A stretch of DNA of 64,000 bases from Thiobacillus sp. 0-1251 (GTDB lineage: Bacteria; Pseudomonadota; Gammaproteobacteria; Burkholderiales; Thiobacillaceae), in NCBI GenBank assembly GCA_001899305.1, contig MKWL01000001.1:682001-746000 (forward strand), read 5' to 3'. Both the position numbers and the translations under genes were made by a program. Each line of letters starts with the position of its first letter. Within the stretch, counting starts at the first letter, position 1. Shown here piece by piece: positions 7,395 through 17,247 of the stretch. The notes under the pieces were generated by a model. The model was given only the letters and a program-made list of their open reading frames with translations, made no database searches and had not been told where the DNA came from.

Positions 7395-9824
7395 ATGAAA
7401 TTGAAGCGCTTCACCACCCAACTGGTGGCTGCCGGCCTGATTGCCGTGCCGCTGATGGCGGATGCAGCCGGGTTGGGCAAGCTGTCGGTCACCTCGGCGC
7501 TCGGCCAGCCGCTTGCGGCCGAAATCGAGCTGTTCGCGGCAGACAAAGCCGAACTCGACAGCCTGTCGGCTAGCCTGGCTTCCGACCAAGCGTTTCGGGA
7601 TGCGCGCGTCGAATTTGCTCCGGTGTTGTCGTCCCTGCGCTTCACGGTCGAGAAAAAACCGAACGGCAAGGCCGTCCTGAAAGTCAGTTCCAGCCGCCCG
7701 GTGAACGATCCCTTCATCGATATGCTGGTCGAACTGAACTGGGGTTCGGGGCGGCTGGTGCGTGAATACACCATGCTGCTCGATCCCCCAGGTCTCGCGG
7801 CAAAACAGACGGTAGCGCCCATGACGGCCGTGGCGCCGTCAAACGGCCCTGCGGCCAAACCCGCCGCCCCCGCTCCGGCGGCGGCCCCGGTCGCGGCAGC
7901 GCCCAAAACCCCGACTCCTGCTGCGGCCAAGGCCGCGCGCCAGGCCACGGCGGCGGACCATGTCAAAGTCAAACGGGGCGACACCCTCATCGGGATTGCC
8001 AGCCGTGTACGTCCGGAAGGCGTGAGCCTGGAGCAGACCCTGGTTGGCCTCTATCGGGAGAATACCCAGGCTTTCGACGGCAACATGAACCGTCTGCGGG
8101 CAGGCAAGACGCTCGATGTTCCGTCCGCCGACAAAGTGGCCACCATTCCGCAACAAGATGCAGTGCGTGAACTCAGGCTGCAGGCGGAAGACTGGCGCGC
8201 CTATCGACAGAAACTGGCCGGGACCGTGAGCGCAGCCCCCGCGGCCAAGGCGGCACAAGGCCAGGCCAGTAGCGGCAAGGTCACGCCCAAGGTGGAAGAT
8301 CACGCCAAGCCGGCAGCCGAAGCGCCGAAGGACGTCCTGAAGCTGTCCAAGGCCGCGCCGCCTGCCACAACCGCGGGCAAGGCCGATGAAACCCGGGCGC
8401 TGCAGGAAAAACTGCGCGCCCAGGAAGAGGATGCGACCGCACGCGAAAAAGCGCTGCAGGAGTCGGGGCAGCGCGTGGCGACGCTGGAAAAGCAGATCCA
8501 GGATATGCAGAAACTGGTCGAGATGAAGGAGAAGGCGCAAAAAGAAGCCGCAGCCTCCGTTCCTGCTCCGGCCCCGGCCGCTCCGCAGGCGGCCAAGCCC
8601 GCGCCCGCGCCGGCGCCGGTTGCGCCTGTCGTCAAGGCGCCGCCGGCCAGCCCAGAACCGGCTCAGAACTGGTACGACCCCCTGCTCGCCGACCCGTTGT
8701 ATTGGGGCGGCGGCGTAGCGGCGCTGGGCCTGGGCGGAATCCTGTGGTGGATGATGGCGGGTGGCGGACGCCGCCGCAAAACCGGCAGCGCCGCCCTGGA
8801 AGACAGCATCATGAGCGGCGGCGACGTGCGCCCGAACACGGTCATTGGTGCTGCATCCGGCGGTAGCGTCAATACCGGCGACACCTCTTTCCTGACCGAT
8901 TTCAGCCAGGCGGGTCTGGGCACCATCGATACTCACGACGTGGATCCCATCGCCGAAGCCGAGGTTTACATGGCGTATGGCCGTGATGCCCAGGCCGAGG
9001 AGATCCTCAAGGAAGCCATCAGCAAGAACCCGGATCGCCACGAAATCCGTGTCAAGCTTCTTGAAATCTACGCCGCGCGCCGCAATACCGCGGCATTCGA
9101 ATCGGTTGCCGGCGAGCTCTATGCGGCGCTTGGCAACAAGTCGAGCCCGTTGTGGGACAAGGCCTGCGAAATGGGCCGCAGCATCGATCCGACCAACCCG
9201 CTGTATGGCGGCGTGCAGTCGAGCGTGCCCTCTGCCGCGGCGGAAACGGTAGCGGCGACCGCGGCGATCGCCGGTGGGGCCGTGGCCTTCGCAGGCGAGC
9301 AGGTAACAGCCGAGTCCGCCATCGAAGCGGCTCCCGCTTACCAGGCCGAACCCGAAATCGAACCCGAGCCTACGTCGGATACCCAGGCCGAGCCGGTAGC
9401 CGACAATGCACCGCTGGAATTCGAATCCGCGGGACATGTCCTCAATTTCGACATGCCGTCCGAGCCGGCGGCTGAAGCCCCTGCGGCCGGCTATGTCGAG
9501 GCGGATACCCAGAGCCTGAACTTCGACCTGCCGGATATCGATCTGCCTGCAGAGGAAGATGACTCGTTGAAGCTGGATCTCGGTCTGGAAGACGATAATG
9601 GCCCGGACAGCAAGTTCGATTTCAGCGGCCTCGATCTCGACCTGGGCGAGTCGGGTGACAACGAACTCGAGCTCGACGAAGTCGGCACCAAGCTCGATCT
9701 TGCCCGTGCCTATGTGGAAATGGGCGACAAGGAAGGCGCACGCGAGATCCTCAACGAAGTGCTGGCCGAAGGCAGCGAAAGACAGAAATCCGATGCGCAA
9801 GGCATGTTGAGTTCGCTTGGCTAA
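7395..9824 (+). CDS. fimV: FimV-like polar/pilus assembly protein
   Basis: An 809-residue FimV/HubP-type protein. Order of parts: signal peptide (1-24, ending ADA), conserved FimV N-terminal region (GKLSVTSALGQPLAAEIEL), Ala/Pro-rich linker, LysM peptidoglycan-binding domain (about 188-240), Ala/Pro/Lys-rich region with a coiled coil (about 330-385), one transmembrane helix (about 437-456), then an acidic cytoplasmic part with TPR-like repeats (about 515) and the C-terminal FimV motif KLDLARAYVEMGDKEGAREIL (about 765-790). FimV spans periplasm to cytoplasm, recruits proteins to the cell pole and is needed for type IV pilus function. A pilus operon lies further right in this window. A purine-rich GGGAGAGACGGG precedes the ATG. 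Confidence 0.95.
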   Translation: MKLKRFTTQLVAAGLIAVPLMADAAGLGKLSVTSALGQPLAAEIELFAADKAELDSLSASLASDQAFRDARVEFAPVLSSLRFTVEKKPNGKAVLKVSSSRPVNDPFIDMLVELNWGSGRLVREYTMLLDPPGLAAKQTVAPMTAVAPSNGPAAKPAAPAPAAAPVAAAPKTPTPAAAKAARQATAADHVKVKRGDTLIGIASRVRPEGVSLEQTLVGLYRENTQAFDGNMNRLRAGKTLDVPSADKVATIPQQDAVRELRLQAEDWRAYRQKLAGTVSAAPAAKAAQGQASSGKVTPKVEDHAKPAAEAPKDVLKLSKAAPPATTAGKADETRALQEKLRAQEEDATAREKALQESGQRVATLEKQIQDMQKLVEMKEKAQKEAAASVPAPAPAAPQAAKPAPAPAPVAPVVKAPPASPEPAQNWYDPLLADPLYWGGGVAALGLGGILWWMMAGGGRRRKTGSAALEDSIMSGGDVRPNTVIGAASGGSVNTGDTSFLTDFSQAGLGTIDTHDVDPIAEAEVYMAYGRDAQAEEILKEAISKNPDRHEIRVKLLEIYAARRNTAAFESVAGELYAALGNKSSPLWDKACEMGRSIDPTNPLYGGVQSSVPSAAAETVAATAAIAGGAVAFAGEQVTAESAIEAAPAYQAEPEIEPEPTSDTQAEPVADNAPLEFESAGHVLNFDMPSEPAAEAPAAGYVEADTQSLNFDLPDIDLPAEEDDSLKLDLGLEDDNGPDSKFDFSGLDLDLGESGDNELELDEVGTKLDLARAYVEMGDKEGAREILNEVLAEGSERQKSDAQGMLSSLG

Positions 9825-10431
9825 CTGTCCGCACCCGGCTGCCCGCATCCTGCTGTGGTGCGGGTGGGCAGTGGCGGTGGAACGCGCAGCCGTGCCCCAG
9901 CTTTCCTTCCTGGCCGTCGCCCTCGCGACGGCCTTTCTGTTTGCGACTGTCCGCCAGGAAGCCTGGCGTTTGCTACGCAGGACCCGCTGGCTGATGGTGG
10001 TACTGCTGCTGACCTATGCCTACACCATGCCCGGTACGCTGCTATGGCCACCGCTCGAATGGGCCAGTCCAACCTTGGAGGGAATCCGGCTGGGCGCGTT
10101 GCGCGTGGCACGGCTGGCACTGATGATCGCCGGACTGGGGGTGCTGCTCGCCACCACGATCCGCCCCCGCCTGATTTACGGCCTGTATGGACTGGCCCGG
10201 CCATTGGTCTGGTTGGGGTTTGATCGTCGCGCCTTCGCTGTACGCCTGGGACTGACACTGGATTACGTCGAGCATGCGCCCAAACCGGCCCGGTGGCTGG
10301 ATACGCTGCGTGCGCCGTTACCGGATGACGCCGGTCCCGATACTTACACCTTGCACACCGAACGCTGGCAAGGCTGCGATAGCGCCGTCATACTTGCGGG
10401 CTTGCTTGGGGTGTGGATCGTGCTGGCGTGA
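9817..10431 (+). CDS. CbiQ/EcfT-like membrane protein
   Basis: A 204-residue inner-membrane protein with four to five hydrophobic helices and an RVARLALMIAGLGVLLATT segment like the CbiQ/EcfT family, the transmembrane component of energy-coupling-factor importers. It begins with TTG and overlaps the end of fimV by 8 bases; no better start is seen. No ECF ATPase or substrate-binding component lies nearby, so its function as a transporter part is unproven; betaproteobacteria often have such a gene between fimV and truA. The C-terminal third (YTLHTERWQGCDSAV) is soluble-looking. Confidence 0.65.
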   Translation: MANCPHPAARILLWCGWAVAVERAAVPQLSFLAVALATAFLFATVRQEAWRLLRRTRWLMVVLLLTYAYTMPGTLLWPPLEWASPTLEGIRLGALRVARLALMIAGLGVLLATTIRPRLIYGLYGLARPLVWLGFDRRAFAVRLGLTLDYVEHAPKPARWLDTLRAPLPDDAGPDTYTLHTERWQGCDSAVILAGLLGVWIVLA

Positions 10432-10443
10432 GGCCGGGTGAGT

Positions 10444-11223
10444 ATGCGTATCGTATTGGGTCTGGAATATTGCGGCATCGGCTTTTGCGGCTGGCAGTCG
10501 CAGCCGCAGGGGTGTGGCGTGCAGGACGCACTGGAAGCGGCCGTGTCGGCGATTGCCGGCGAAAAGACCATCGTCACCGCGGCCGGACGTACCGATACCG
10601 GCGTGCATGCGGCATTCCAGGTCGCACATTTCGACACGCCGGCCCAGCGCCCGCTTACGGCCTGGGTGCGTGGCGTCAATAGTCATCTTCCGTCCGGCGT
10701 GGCGGTGTTGTGGGCACGCGAGGTGGGCGGAGATTTCCATGCGCGTTTCGCCGCCACACAGCGGGGCTACCGCTATGTGCTGCTGAATCACCCGGTGCGG
10801 CCCGGTCTCAATCACGGGCTGATCGGCTGGCATCATCGTCCGCTCGACGCTGACGCGATGAACCGGGCGACGACGCACCTGATCGGTCGGCACGATTTTT
10901 CCGCTTTTCGTGCCGCCGAGTGCCAGGCCAAGTCGCCGGTCAAGGAACTGCGGCTGGCGCAGATCGAGCGGCGCGGCGATTTTCTGTTGTGTGATTTCCG
11001 TGCCGACGGTTTCCTGCACCACATGGTGCGCAACCTCATGGGCTGCCTGGTTCATATCGGTGTCGGCATGCAGTCGCCCGAATGGATGGGCGAGATTCTG
11101 CAAAGCCGCGACCGCACGCTGGCAGCGCCCACTTTCGACGCCGCCGGACTGTACCTGACCCACATCCGGTATCCTGCGCACTTTGCTTTGCCGGAAAGCT
11201 CTGAACGATGGCCGTTCGCGTAA
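10444..11223 (+). CDS. truA: tRNA pseudouridine(38-40) synthase
   Basis: TruA, 259 residues, makes pseudouridine at positions 38-40 of the tRNA anticodon arm. The catalytic Asp51 lies in GRTDTGVHA, and [14 protein letters not shown] near residues 190-205 is a family signature. It begins [23 protein letters not shown] two codons upstream is an alternative start. Its last 16 bases overlap trpF, so the two are co-translated; truA-trpF-trpB-trpA is a common betaproteobacterial order. Confidence 0.96.
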   Translation: MRIVLGLEYCGIGFCGWQSQPQGCGVQDALEAAVSAIAGEKTIVTAAGRTDTGVHAAFQVAHFDTPAQRPLTAWVRGVNSHLPSGVAVLWAREVGGDFHARFAATQRGYRYVLLNHPVRPGLNHGLIGWHHRPLDADAMNRATTHLIGRHDFSAFRAAECQAKSPVKELRLAQIERRGDFLLCDFRADGFLHHMVRNLMGCLVHIGVGMQSPEWMGEILQSRDRTLAAPTFDAAGLYLTHIRYPAHFALPESSERWPFA

Positions 11224-11828
11224 AAATCTGCGGTATTACCCGCTTGCAGGATCTGCAGCATGCCTGTGTCGCAGGGGCGGATGCCGTGGGCTTCGTGTTC
11301 TACGAAAAAAGCCCGCGCCACGTATCGGTCGAAGCCGCCGCTGAACTGGTGCGCGCATTGCCGCCCTTCGTCCAGAGCGTGGGCCTGTTCGTCGACGCCG
11401 AGCCGGCCTTCATCGAGCGGGTGTTGCAGACCGTGTCGCTCGACCTGCTGCAATTCCACGGCAACGAGACGCCAGCCGACTGCGCTCGCTTCGGCCGACC
11501 CTATATCAAGGCGGTACGAGTGAATCGGGACACGGATTTGCTAAAATGCGCGGCTGACTTCGATGCTGCGCGCGGACTGTTGCTCGATGCCTTCGTACCG
11601 GGCGTGCCGGGCGGCACCGGGGAACGCTTCGACTGGGGCCTGATTCCGCCAGACCTGTCCAAACCGGTCATCCTGTCGGGCGGATTGACGCCCGACAATG
11701 TCGCCGAGGCGGTGCAGCGCGTGCGGCCGTGGGCGGTGGACGTGTCCTCTGGCGTCGAGGCAACAAAAGGCATCAAGGACGCGCACAAGATTGCGCAATT
11801 CATTGCGAAAGCGAAAGAAGCATCATGA
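11208..11828 (+). CDS. trpF: Phosphoribosylanthranilate isomerase
   Basis: TrpF, 206 residues, a TIM-barrel enzyme that isomerises phosphoribosyl anthranilate to CdRP in tryptophan synthesis. It starts VRVKICGIT-like ([14 protein letters not shown], with catalytic Cys in CGIT) and ends with [14 protein letters not shown] and [17 protein letters not shown], which hold the catalytic Asp and the phosphate-binding loops. It overlaps truA by 16 bases and trpB by 4 (ATGA). Confidence 0.97.
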   Translation: MAVRVKICGITRLQDLQHACVAGADAVGFVFYEKSPRHVSVEAAAELVRALPPFVQSVGLFVDAEPAFIERVLQTVSLDLLQFHGNETPADCARFGRPYIKAVRVNRDTDLLKCAADFDAARGLLLDAFVPGVPGGTGERFDWGLIPPDLSKPVILSGGLTPDNVAEAVQRVRPWAVDVSSGVEATKGIKDAHKIAQFIAKAKEAS

Positions 11829-13024
11829 AGCTCATCGATCTCCCCGATTCCCGCGGCCACTTCGGTTCCTACGGCGGCGTTTTCGTCGCCGAAACCCTGA
11901 TGGCGGCGCTGGACGAACTGCGCGTCGAGTATGAGAAAGCGCGCAACGATCCCGCCTTCGTGGCCGAATTCGAGTACGAACTCAAGCACTACGTCGGACG
12001 TCCGAGCCCGGTGTATCACGCCAGGCGACTCTCCGAAGCCTACGGTGGCGCACAGATCTACCTCAAGCGCGAGGATCTCAATCACACTGGCGCGCACAAG
12101 ATCAACAACACCATCGGCCAGGCGCTGCTGGCGCGCCGCATGGGCAAGAAGCGCGTGATCGCCGAAACCGGCGCTGGCCAGCACGGCGTCGCTTCGGCTA
12201 CCGTTGCAGCGCGCTACGGCATGGAATGTGTGGTCTACATGGGTGCCGAGGACGTTGCCCGCCAGTCGCCCAACGTCTTCCGCATGAAACTGCTCGGCGC
12301 GACCGTGGTGCCGGTATCGTCCGGTTCGAAGACGCTGAAGGATGCGTTGAACGAGGCGATGCGCGACTGGGTGACCAACGTCGAGTCGACTTTTTACATC
12401 CTCGGCACGGCCGCCGGCCCGCATCCGTATCCCATGCTGGTACGCGACTTCCAGTGTGTGATCGGCCGCGAATGCCTGGTCCAGATGCCGGAACTCACCG
12501 GCCGCCAGCCCGATGCCGTGATCGCCTGTGTCGGCGGCGGCTCCAACGCCATCGGCATCTTCCATCCCTATATCCCGCATGAAAACGTGCGCCTGATCGG
12601 TGTCGAGGCCGGCGGCTCCGGCGTGGCCAGCGGCAAGCACGCCGCGCCGCTCACCGCCGGCACGCCCGGCGTGCTACATGGCTTCCGCAGCTATCTGATG
12701 CAGGACGAGAACGGCCAGATCATCGAGACCCATTCGGTCTCCGCCGGTCTCGACTACCCCGGCGTCGGCCCCGAACACAGCTACCTCAAGGATGTCGGCC
12801 GCGCCGAATATGTCGCGATCAACGACGACGAAGCGCTGGCCGCCTTTCACGATCTGTGCCGCTACGAAGGCATCATTCCTGCACTCGAATCCAGCCATGC
12901 CGTCGCCCATGCCAAGAAGCTTGCCCCGACCCTGGGCAAGGACCAGATCATCCTGGTCAACCTGTCCGGGCGCGGCGACAAGGACATCAACACCGTGGCC
13001 AAGGTATCTGGGATCACACTCTGA
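11825..13024 (+). CDS. trpB: Tryptophan synthase beta subunit
   Basis: TrpB, 399 residues, condenses indole with serine using PLP. The PLP lysine is Lys92 in [11 protein letters not shown]; the GGGSNA phosphate-binding loop and the [17 protein letters not shown] region are present. The ATG overlaps the trpF stop (ATGA). It works with TrpA encoded just downstream, in an alpha2beta2 complex. Confidence 0.98.
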   Translation: MKLIDLPDSRGHFGSYGGVFVAETLMAALDELRVEYEKARNDPAFVAEFEYELKHYVGRPSPVYHARRLSEAYGGAQIYLKREDLNHTGAHKINNTIGQALLARRMGKKRVIAETGAGQHGVASATVAARYGMECVVYMGAEDVARQSPNVFRMKLLGATVVPVSSGSKTLKDALNEAMRDWVTNVESTFYILGTAAGPHPYPMLVRDFQCVIGRECLVQMPELTGRQPDAVIACVGGGSNAIGIFHPYIPHENVRLIGVEAGGSGVASGKHAAPLTAGTPGVLHGFRSYLMQDENGQIIETHSVSAGLDYPGVGPEHSYLKDVGRAEYVAINDDEALAAFHDLCRYEGIIPALESSHAVAHAKKLAPTLGKDQIILVNLSGRGDKDINTVAKVSGITL

Positions 13025-13066
13025 ACCGGCTCCCCAATTGAATCGAATCTTCCAGAAGACCACACC

Positions 13067-13873
13067 ATGAGCCGCATCGGCCAGACCTTTATCGCGCTGA
13101 AAGCGCACAACAGAAAAGCCCTGATTCCCTTCATTACCGCAGGCGACCCCGGCAAGGGCCTGACGGTGCCGCTGATGCACGTACTGGTGGAAGCCGGCGC
13201 CGACATCATCGAACTGGGGGTGCCGTTTTCCGATCCCATGGCCGACGGGCCGGTGATCCAGCGGGCGTCGGAGCGGGCGCTGGCGAACAAGGTCGGGCTG
13301 AAGGACGTACTGGCGATGACGGCGGAATTCCGCAAGACCAACACGACGACGCCGGTGGTGCTGATGGGCTATGCCAATCCGGTCGAGCGCATGGGTTACG
13401 AGGCCTTTGCCCAGGCGGCGAAGGCCGCCGGCGTGGATGGCGTGCTGACGGTGGATATCCCGCCGGAGGAGTCGACCGGCGTGTCGGACGTGTTCAAGGC
13501 CCACGGCCTCGACCCGATTTTCCTCTTGTCGCCGACCACGCCGGAATCGCGTGTGGAACAAGTGGCTGCCGCCGCAGGCGGTTTCATCTATTACGTCTCG
13601 CTCAAGGGCGTGACGGGGTCGGCCAATCTCGACACCGAGGAAGTCGCGCAGAAGCTGGCCATGGTGCGCAAGCATTGCAGCCTGCCGGTGGGCGTGGGTT
13701 TCGGTATCCGCGACGCGGCCACCGCCGAAGCGGTGGCCCGCATCGCCGACGCGGTGGTGGTGGGCAGCCGCATCGTGAACGAGATCGAGACTGCGCCCGA
13801 AGGCGAATGCACCAACCGCGTCAAGCACCTGGTGGCCGAACTGCGTCGCGGCGTCGACGCGGCATCGAAATAA
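13067..13873 (+). CDS. trpA: Tryptophan synthase alpha subunit
   Basis: TrpA, 268 residues, cleaves indole-3-glycerol phosphate to indole and glyceraldehyde 3-phosphate. The signature [19 protein letters not shown] around residue 50 carries the catalytic Glu and Asp; phosphate-binding loops are seen in GVTGSA and VGFGIRDA. It follows trpB by 42 bases and precedes accD by 13. Confidence 0.98.
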   Translation: MSRIGQTFIALKAHNRKALIPFITAGDPGKGLTVPLMHVLVEAGADIIELGVPFSDPMADGPVIQRASERALANKVGLKDVLAMTAEFRKTNTTTPVVLMGYANPVERMGYEAFAQAAKAAGVDGVLTVDIPPEESTGVSDVFKAHGLDPIFLLSPTTPESRVEQVAAAAGGFIYYVSLKGVTGSANLDTEEVAQKLAMVRKHCSLPVGVGFGIRDAATAEAVARIADAVVVGSRIVNEIETAPEGECTNRVKHLVAELRRGVDAASK

Positions 13874-13886
13874 ACGGAGAAGACAC

Positions 13887-14756
13887 ATGAGCTGGTTTCA
13901 GAAAATCCTGCCGCCGAAGATCAAGCGGCGTGCACAGGCGTCGAAGAAGTCGATGCCCGAAGGCTTGTGGTCCAAGTGCCCGGCCTGCAACGAGGTGCTC
14001 TACCGTGCCGATCTGGAAAGCAACCTGGAAGTGTGCCCGAAATGCGGCCATCATCATCGCATCGGCGCGCGGCAGCGCCTGGCCCTGTTGCTGGACGCGG
14101 AGCGACAGCATGAAATCGGTGCTCATATCACACCCCTCGACCCGCTCAAATTCAAGGACAGCAAGAAATATCCCGACCGCCTGAAGGAAGCGCAGACCGG
14201 CACCTCGGAAACGGATGCTTTGGTGGTGATCGGCGGCAGCGTCAAGGCGGTGCCGGTGGTGACCGCAGCGTTCGAATTCAAGTTCATGGGGGGCTCGATG
14301 GGGTCGGTGGTCGGCGAGCGCTTCGTCATGGGGGTGGAGGCGGCGATCGAGTCGAACTCGGCCTTCGTCTGCTTCTCCGCCAGCGGTGGCGCGCGCATGC
14401 AGGAAGGTCTGTTTTCGCTGATGCAGATGGCCAAAACGTCAGCAGCGCTGACCCAGTTGTCGCGCCATCGACTGCCTTTCGTGTCGGTGCTGACTGATCC
14501 GACCATGGGTGGGGTGTCGGCGAGTTTCGCCATGCTGGGCGACCTGATCGTCGCCGAGCCCAACGCGCTGATCGGCTTTGCCGGGCCGCGCGTGATCGAG
14601 CAGACCGTGCGCGAAACCTTGCCGGAAGGCTTCCAGCGCGCCGAATTCCTGCAGGAGAAGGGTGCCATCGACCGTATCATCGATCGCCGCCAGATGCGTA
14701 GCGAGCTCGCGTCCACGCTGGCGATGATGATGGGCCGGCCGGCGCTGGCAGCCTGA
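13887..14756 (+). CDS. accD: Acetyl-CoA carboxylase carboxyltransferase beta subunit
   Basis: AccD, 289 residues, the zinc-finger-bearing half of the carboxyltransferase that makes malonyl-CoA. Zinc ligands Cys31, Cys34, Cys50 and Cys53 are visible (CPAC ... CPKC). Further hallmarks are [11 protein letters not shown] and the [17 protein letters not shown] crotonase-fold region. GGAG lies 9 bases upstream of the ATG. The trp-accD-folC arrangement is conserved across many proteobacteria. Confidence 0.97.
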   Translation: MSWFQKILPPKIKRRAQASKKSMPEGLWSKCPACNEVLYRADLESNLEVCPKCGHHHRIGARQRLALLLDAERQHEIGAHITPLDPLKFKDSKKYPDRLKEAQTGTSETDALVVIGGSVKAVPVVTAAFEFKFMGGSMGSVVGERFVMGVEAAIESNSAFVCFSASGGARMQEGLFSLMQMAKTSAALTQLSRHRLPFVSVLTDPTMGGVSASFAMLGDLIVAEPNALIGFAGPRVIEQTVRETLPEGFQRAEFLQEKGAIDRIIDRRQMRSELASTLAMMMGRPALAA

Positions 14757-14856
14757 ATCCCGGGCTGATTGGCCACCCAGGGTCGGCGGGGACATGCCTG
14801 CATCGCGGCGATTTGTTTGATTCCTGTCTGGCATACCGTCTCGGCGTAACCTGATC

Positions 14857-16128
14857 GTGCAACGGCTTACTTCCCTTGATGCCTGGCTGGCGCGGCTGGA
14901 ACGACTACATCCCAGTACGATCGATCTCGGTCTCGACCGGGTGCGTCGGGTCAAGGACGCGCTTGGCCTGGTTCCGGATTTTCCGCTCATCGTCGTCGGC
15001 GGTACCAACGGCAAAGGCTCTACCAGTGCGTACCTGGCCGCCATCCTCGATGCCGCCGGCTACAAGACCGGCCTCTACACCTCGCCGCATCTGCTGCGCT
15101 ACAACGAACGCGTGCGGGTCGCCGGCAGGGAGGCAGGCGACGCCGAACTCATCGCTGCTTTCGAACGGGTCGACGCGGCACGCGACGACGTTTCGCTGAC
15201 CTACTTCGAATTCGGCACACTGGGCGCGATGGCCCGGTTCATCGATGCTGGCATCGATGTGGCCGTTCTTGAGGTGGGCCTTGGCGGGCGGCTCGATGCC
15301 GTGAACGTATTCGATGCCGACGTCGCGGTCGTTACCAGCGTCGATCTCGACCATATGGACTACCTGGGCGACAGTCGCGAAAAAATCGGCTTCGAGAAGG
15401 CGGGTATTTATCGAGCCGGTCGTCCTGCCATTTGCATCGACCCCGCGCCGCCTGTCAGCCTGCTTGAACATGCCCGCCGTATTGGCGCCGACCTGCGGTG
15501 CGTGGACCGGGATTTTTCCGCGCAGCGCGAGGACGACCACTGGACCTATCGCAGCCTCGGTACAGGATGGACGGAGTTGCCGTTGCCCGCCATGGCTGGC
15601 GCCTGCCAGTTGCGTAACGCGTCCGGTGCGCTGGCGGCGCTGGAAGCCATACAGGATCGTTTGCCCGTGGATGTAGCGGCGATCCGCCGCGGGCTGGCGG
15701 CCACGCACGTGCCAGGCCGGTTCCAGTACATCGCTCAGGCGCCGGCGGTCATTCTGGATGTGGCGCACAATCCGGAAGCCGCGCGGGCGCTGGCGGCCAC
15801 CCTGCGCAGCCAGCCGGTGGGCGGACGCACACTGGCCGTGGTGGGTATGCTGGCCGACAAGGATGCGGCAGGGGTATTTGCGTCATTGCGCGACGAAATC
15901 GATGCATGGTGGACGTGTACGCCTGCTTCGTCACGTGCGCGGGATGCCCGGGCGCTGGCTGCCGTACTGCACGGGCAGGTGGGCGAAGCACCGATACACG
16001 TTCAGCCGGATGTCGTCCGCGCACTCGCAGAGGCGCGAAGCGCGGCACGCGAAGATGATAGAATTCTTGTCTTCGGTTCGTTTTATACCGTTGCCGCCGT
16101 GCTCGACCATGCCGCCACCCAGCAGTGA
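14857..16128 (+). CDS. folC: Dihydrofolate synthase / folylpolyglutamate synthase
   Basis: FolC, 423 residues, adds glutamate to dihydropteroate and extends folate polyglutamates. The P-loop VGGTNGKGSTSAYLAAIL is at about residues 46-63, followed by KTGLYTSPHLLRYNERV. The Mur-ligase-like C-terminal domain includes ILDVAHNPEAARALA. The start is GTG, about 100 bases after accD, without an obvious Shine-Dalgarno sequence; I saw no better upstream start. It overlaps the start of the SPOR-domain gene by about 20 bases. Confidence 0.95.
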   Translation: MQRLTSLDAWLARLERLHPSTIDLGLDRVRRVKDALGLVPDFPLIVVGGTNGKGSTSAYLAAILDAAGYKTGLYTSPHLLRYNERVRVAGREAGDAELIAAFERVDAARDDVSLTYFEFGTLGAMARFIDAGIDVAVLEVGLGGRLDAVNVFDADVAVVTSVDLDHMDYLGDSREKIGFEKAGIYRAGRPAICIDPAPPVSLLEHARRIGADLRCVDRDFSAQREDDHWTYRSLGTGWTELPLPAMAGACQLRNASGALAALEAIQDRLPVDVAAIRRGLAATHVPGRFQYIAQAPAVILDVAHNPEAARALAATLRSQPVGGRTLAVVGMLADKDAAGVFASLRDEIDAWWTCTPASSRARDARALAAVLHGQVGEAPIHVQPDVVRALAEARSAAREDDRILVFGSFYTVAAVLDHAATQQ

Positions 16129-16738
16129 AAATGACCTCAAACGCCTTGCCCGGCGCCGACTGATCGGTGCGGTGGCGTTGACCTTGCTGGCGGTGATCGC
16201 GCTGCCGCTGTTGCTGGAAGACGAGCCGCCGCCAACGAGTGCGCTATCGGTCCACATGGCCGAAGTGCCGGCGCCCGTACCCGAACAGGCGGCCGCGCCG
16301 GTGTCTGCAGCCGAGTCTGCGTCTTCTATGCCGTCGCAGCCCGCTCGGCCGCCCGAGCCCACCAAACCAGCCGAGCCCGCCAAACCGGTAGCCAGACCCG
16401 AGCCCAAACCCGAAGCCGAACCGGCCAAGCCTGAGCCGGTCAAAGCAGAACCTGCCAAACCGCAATCCAAGCCGCATCCTGTTGCTGCGCCTGTTCCCCA
16501 GAAAAAGCCTGCGGCAGCCAGCGAAATGTTCGTGGTGCAGCTTGCCGCCCTGTCCGATGGCGCCAAGGCTCGCGAACTCAAGGCGCGCGCGGCGCTGGCT
16601 GGATTGCCGACCTACACCGATACGGTTGGCAGCCTGACGCGTGTGCGTGTAGGGCCTTATCCGACGCGCGAGGCTGCGGAGGCAGCAGCAGGACGGCTGG
16701 CTGAAAACGGCATGACCGGGCAGGTGCTGGCCAAATGA
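16109..16738 (+). CDS. dedD: SPOR-domain protein, DedD-like
   Basis: A 209-residue membrane-anchored protein: a basic cytoplasmic start (LKRLARRR), one transmembrane helix (about 18-36), a long Pro/Ala/Lys/Glu-rich periplasmic linker with repeated KPAEPAKP-like units, and a C-terminal SPOR domain (about 135-209; FVVQLAALSDGAKARELKAR, RVRVGPYPTREAAEAA). SPOR domains bind denuded septal peptidoglycan, and DedD supports cell division. Its position between folC and cvpA matches the folC-dedD-cvpA-purF order of other proteobacteria. Confidence 0.93.
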   Translation: MPPPSSENDLKRLARRRLIGAVALTLLAVIALPLLLEDEPPPTSALSVHMAEVPAPVPEQAAAPVSAAESASSMPSQPARPPEPTKPAEPAKPVARPEPKPEAEPAKPEPVKAEPAKPQSKPHPVAAPVPQKKPAAASEMFVVQLAALSDGAKARELKARAALAGLPTYTDTVGSLTRVRVGPYPTREAAEAAAGRLAENGMTGQVLAK

Positions 16739-17226
16739 ACATGCTCGACCTCATCGTGGTGCTGGTGCTGGTCCTGACCGTGGTGCGCGGACTGATGCGC
16801 GGCATGGTCGACACGCTGTTTTCGCTGGTGGCCTGGGTTCTCGCCTTTGCGCTGGGCAAATGGGGCGCCTTGCTGGTGACGCCGCTTCTGCCGATTGGCA
16901 TCGAGAGCCCGGGCATCCGCTATTTCGCGGGCTTTGCCGTGGTTTTTCTGGTGGTATTGATCGGCGTACTGCTGCTGGGACATGTCCTGTCTTCGCTGGT
17001 CAAGGCGGTGGGACTGGGCGGAGCCGACAAGGTGCTGGGTGGCGTGCTGGGACTGGCCAAAGGTCTGGCGATCCTGGTCGGCCTGACGCTCGCGGCCGGA
17101 CTGACTTCGCTGCCGCGTACCGAGTTCTGGAAGCAGGCCAGATTGTCGGGCAGCCTGCAGGCCATGGCGCAGCGCGCCTTGCCGCTGGTGCCGGCCGACG
17201 TGGCGAAATACATTCGCTTTGAATAA
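16735..17226 (+). CDS. cvpA: CvpA family membrane protein
   Basis: A 163-residue inner-membrane protein with four hydrophobic helices. It opens with MLDLIVVLVLVLTVVRGLMRGM and has the conserved RYFAGFAVVFLVV and GGVLGLAKGL stretches of CvpA (named for colicin V production, later linked to envelope stress and purine metabolism). It overlaps dedD by 4 bases and lies 21 bases ahead of purF, the classic cvpA-purF pairing. Confidence 0.95.
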   Translation: MNMLDLIVVLVLVLTVVRGLMRGMVDTLFSLVAWVLAFALGKWGALLVTPLLPIGIESPGIRYFAGFAVVFLVVLIGVLLLGHVLSSLVKAVGLGGADKVLGGVLGLAKGLAILVGLTLAAGLTSLPRTEFWKQARLSGSLQAMAQRALPLVPADVAKYIRFE

Positions 17227-17247
17227 CTTTATGGACGGGTGCACATC

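Noticed and set aside
7839-9848. Open frame of about 670 codons on the minus strand opposite fimV
   Set aside because: Antisense shadow of FimV; low-complexity Arg/Gly-rich translation without motifs.
14757-14856. Gap between accD and folC as possible terminator or small gene
   Set aside because: Only a 4-bp hairpin (ATCG/CGAT) with an interrupted T-run; no open frame with a ribosome site.
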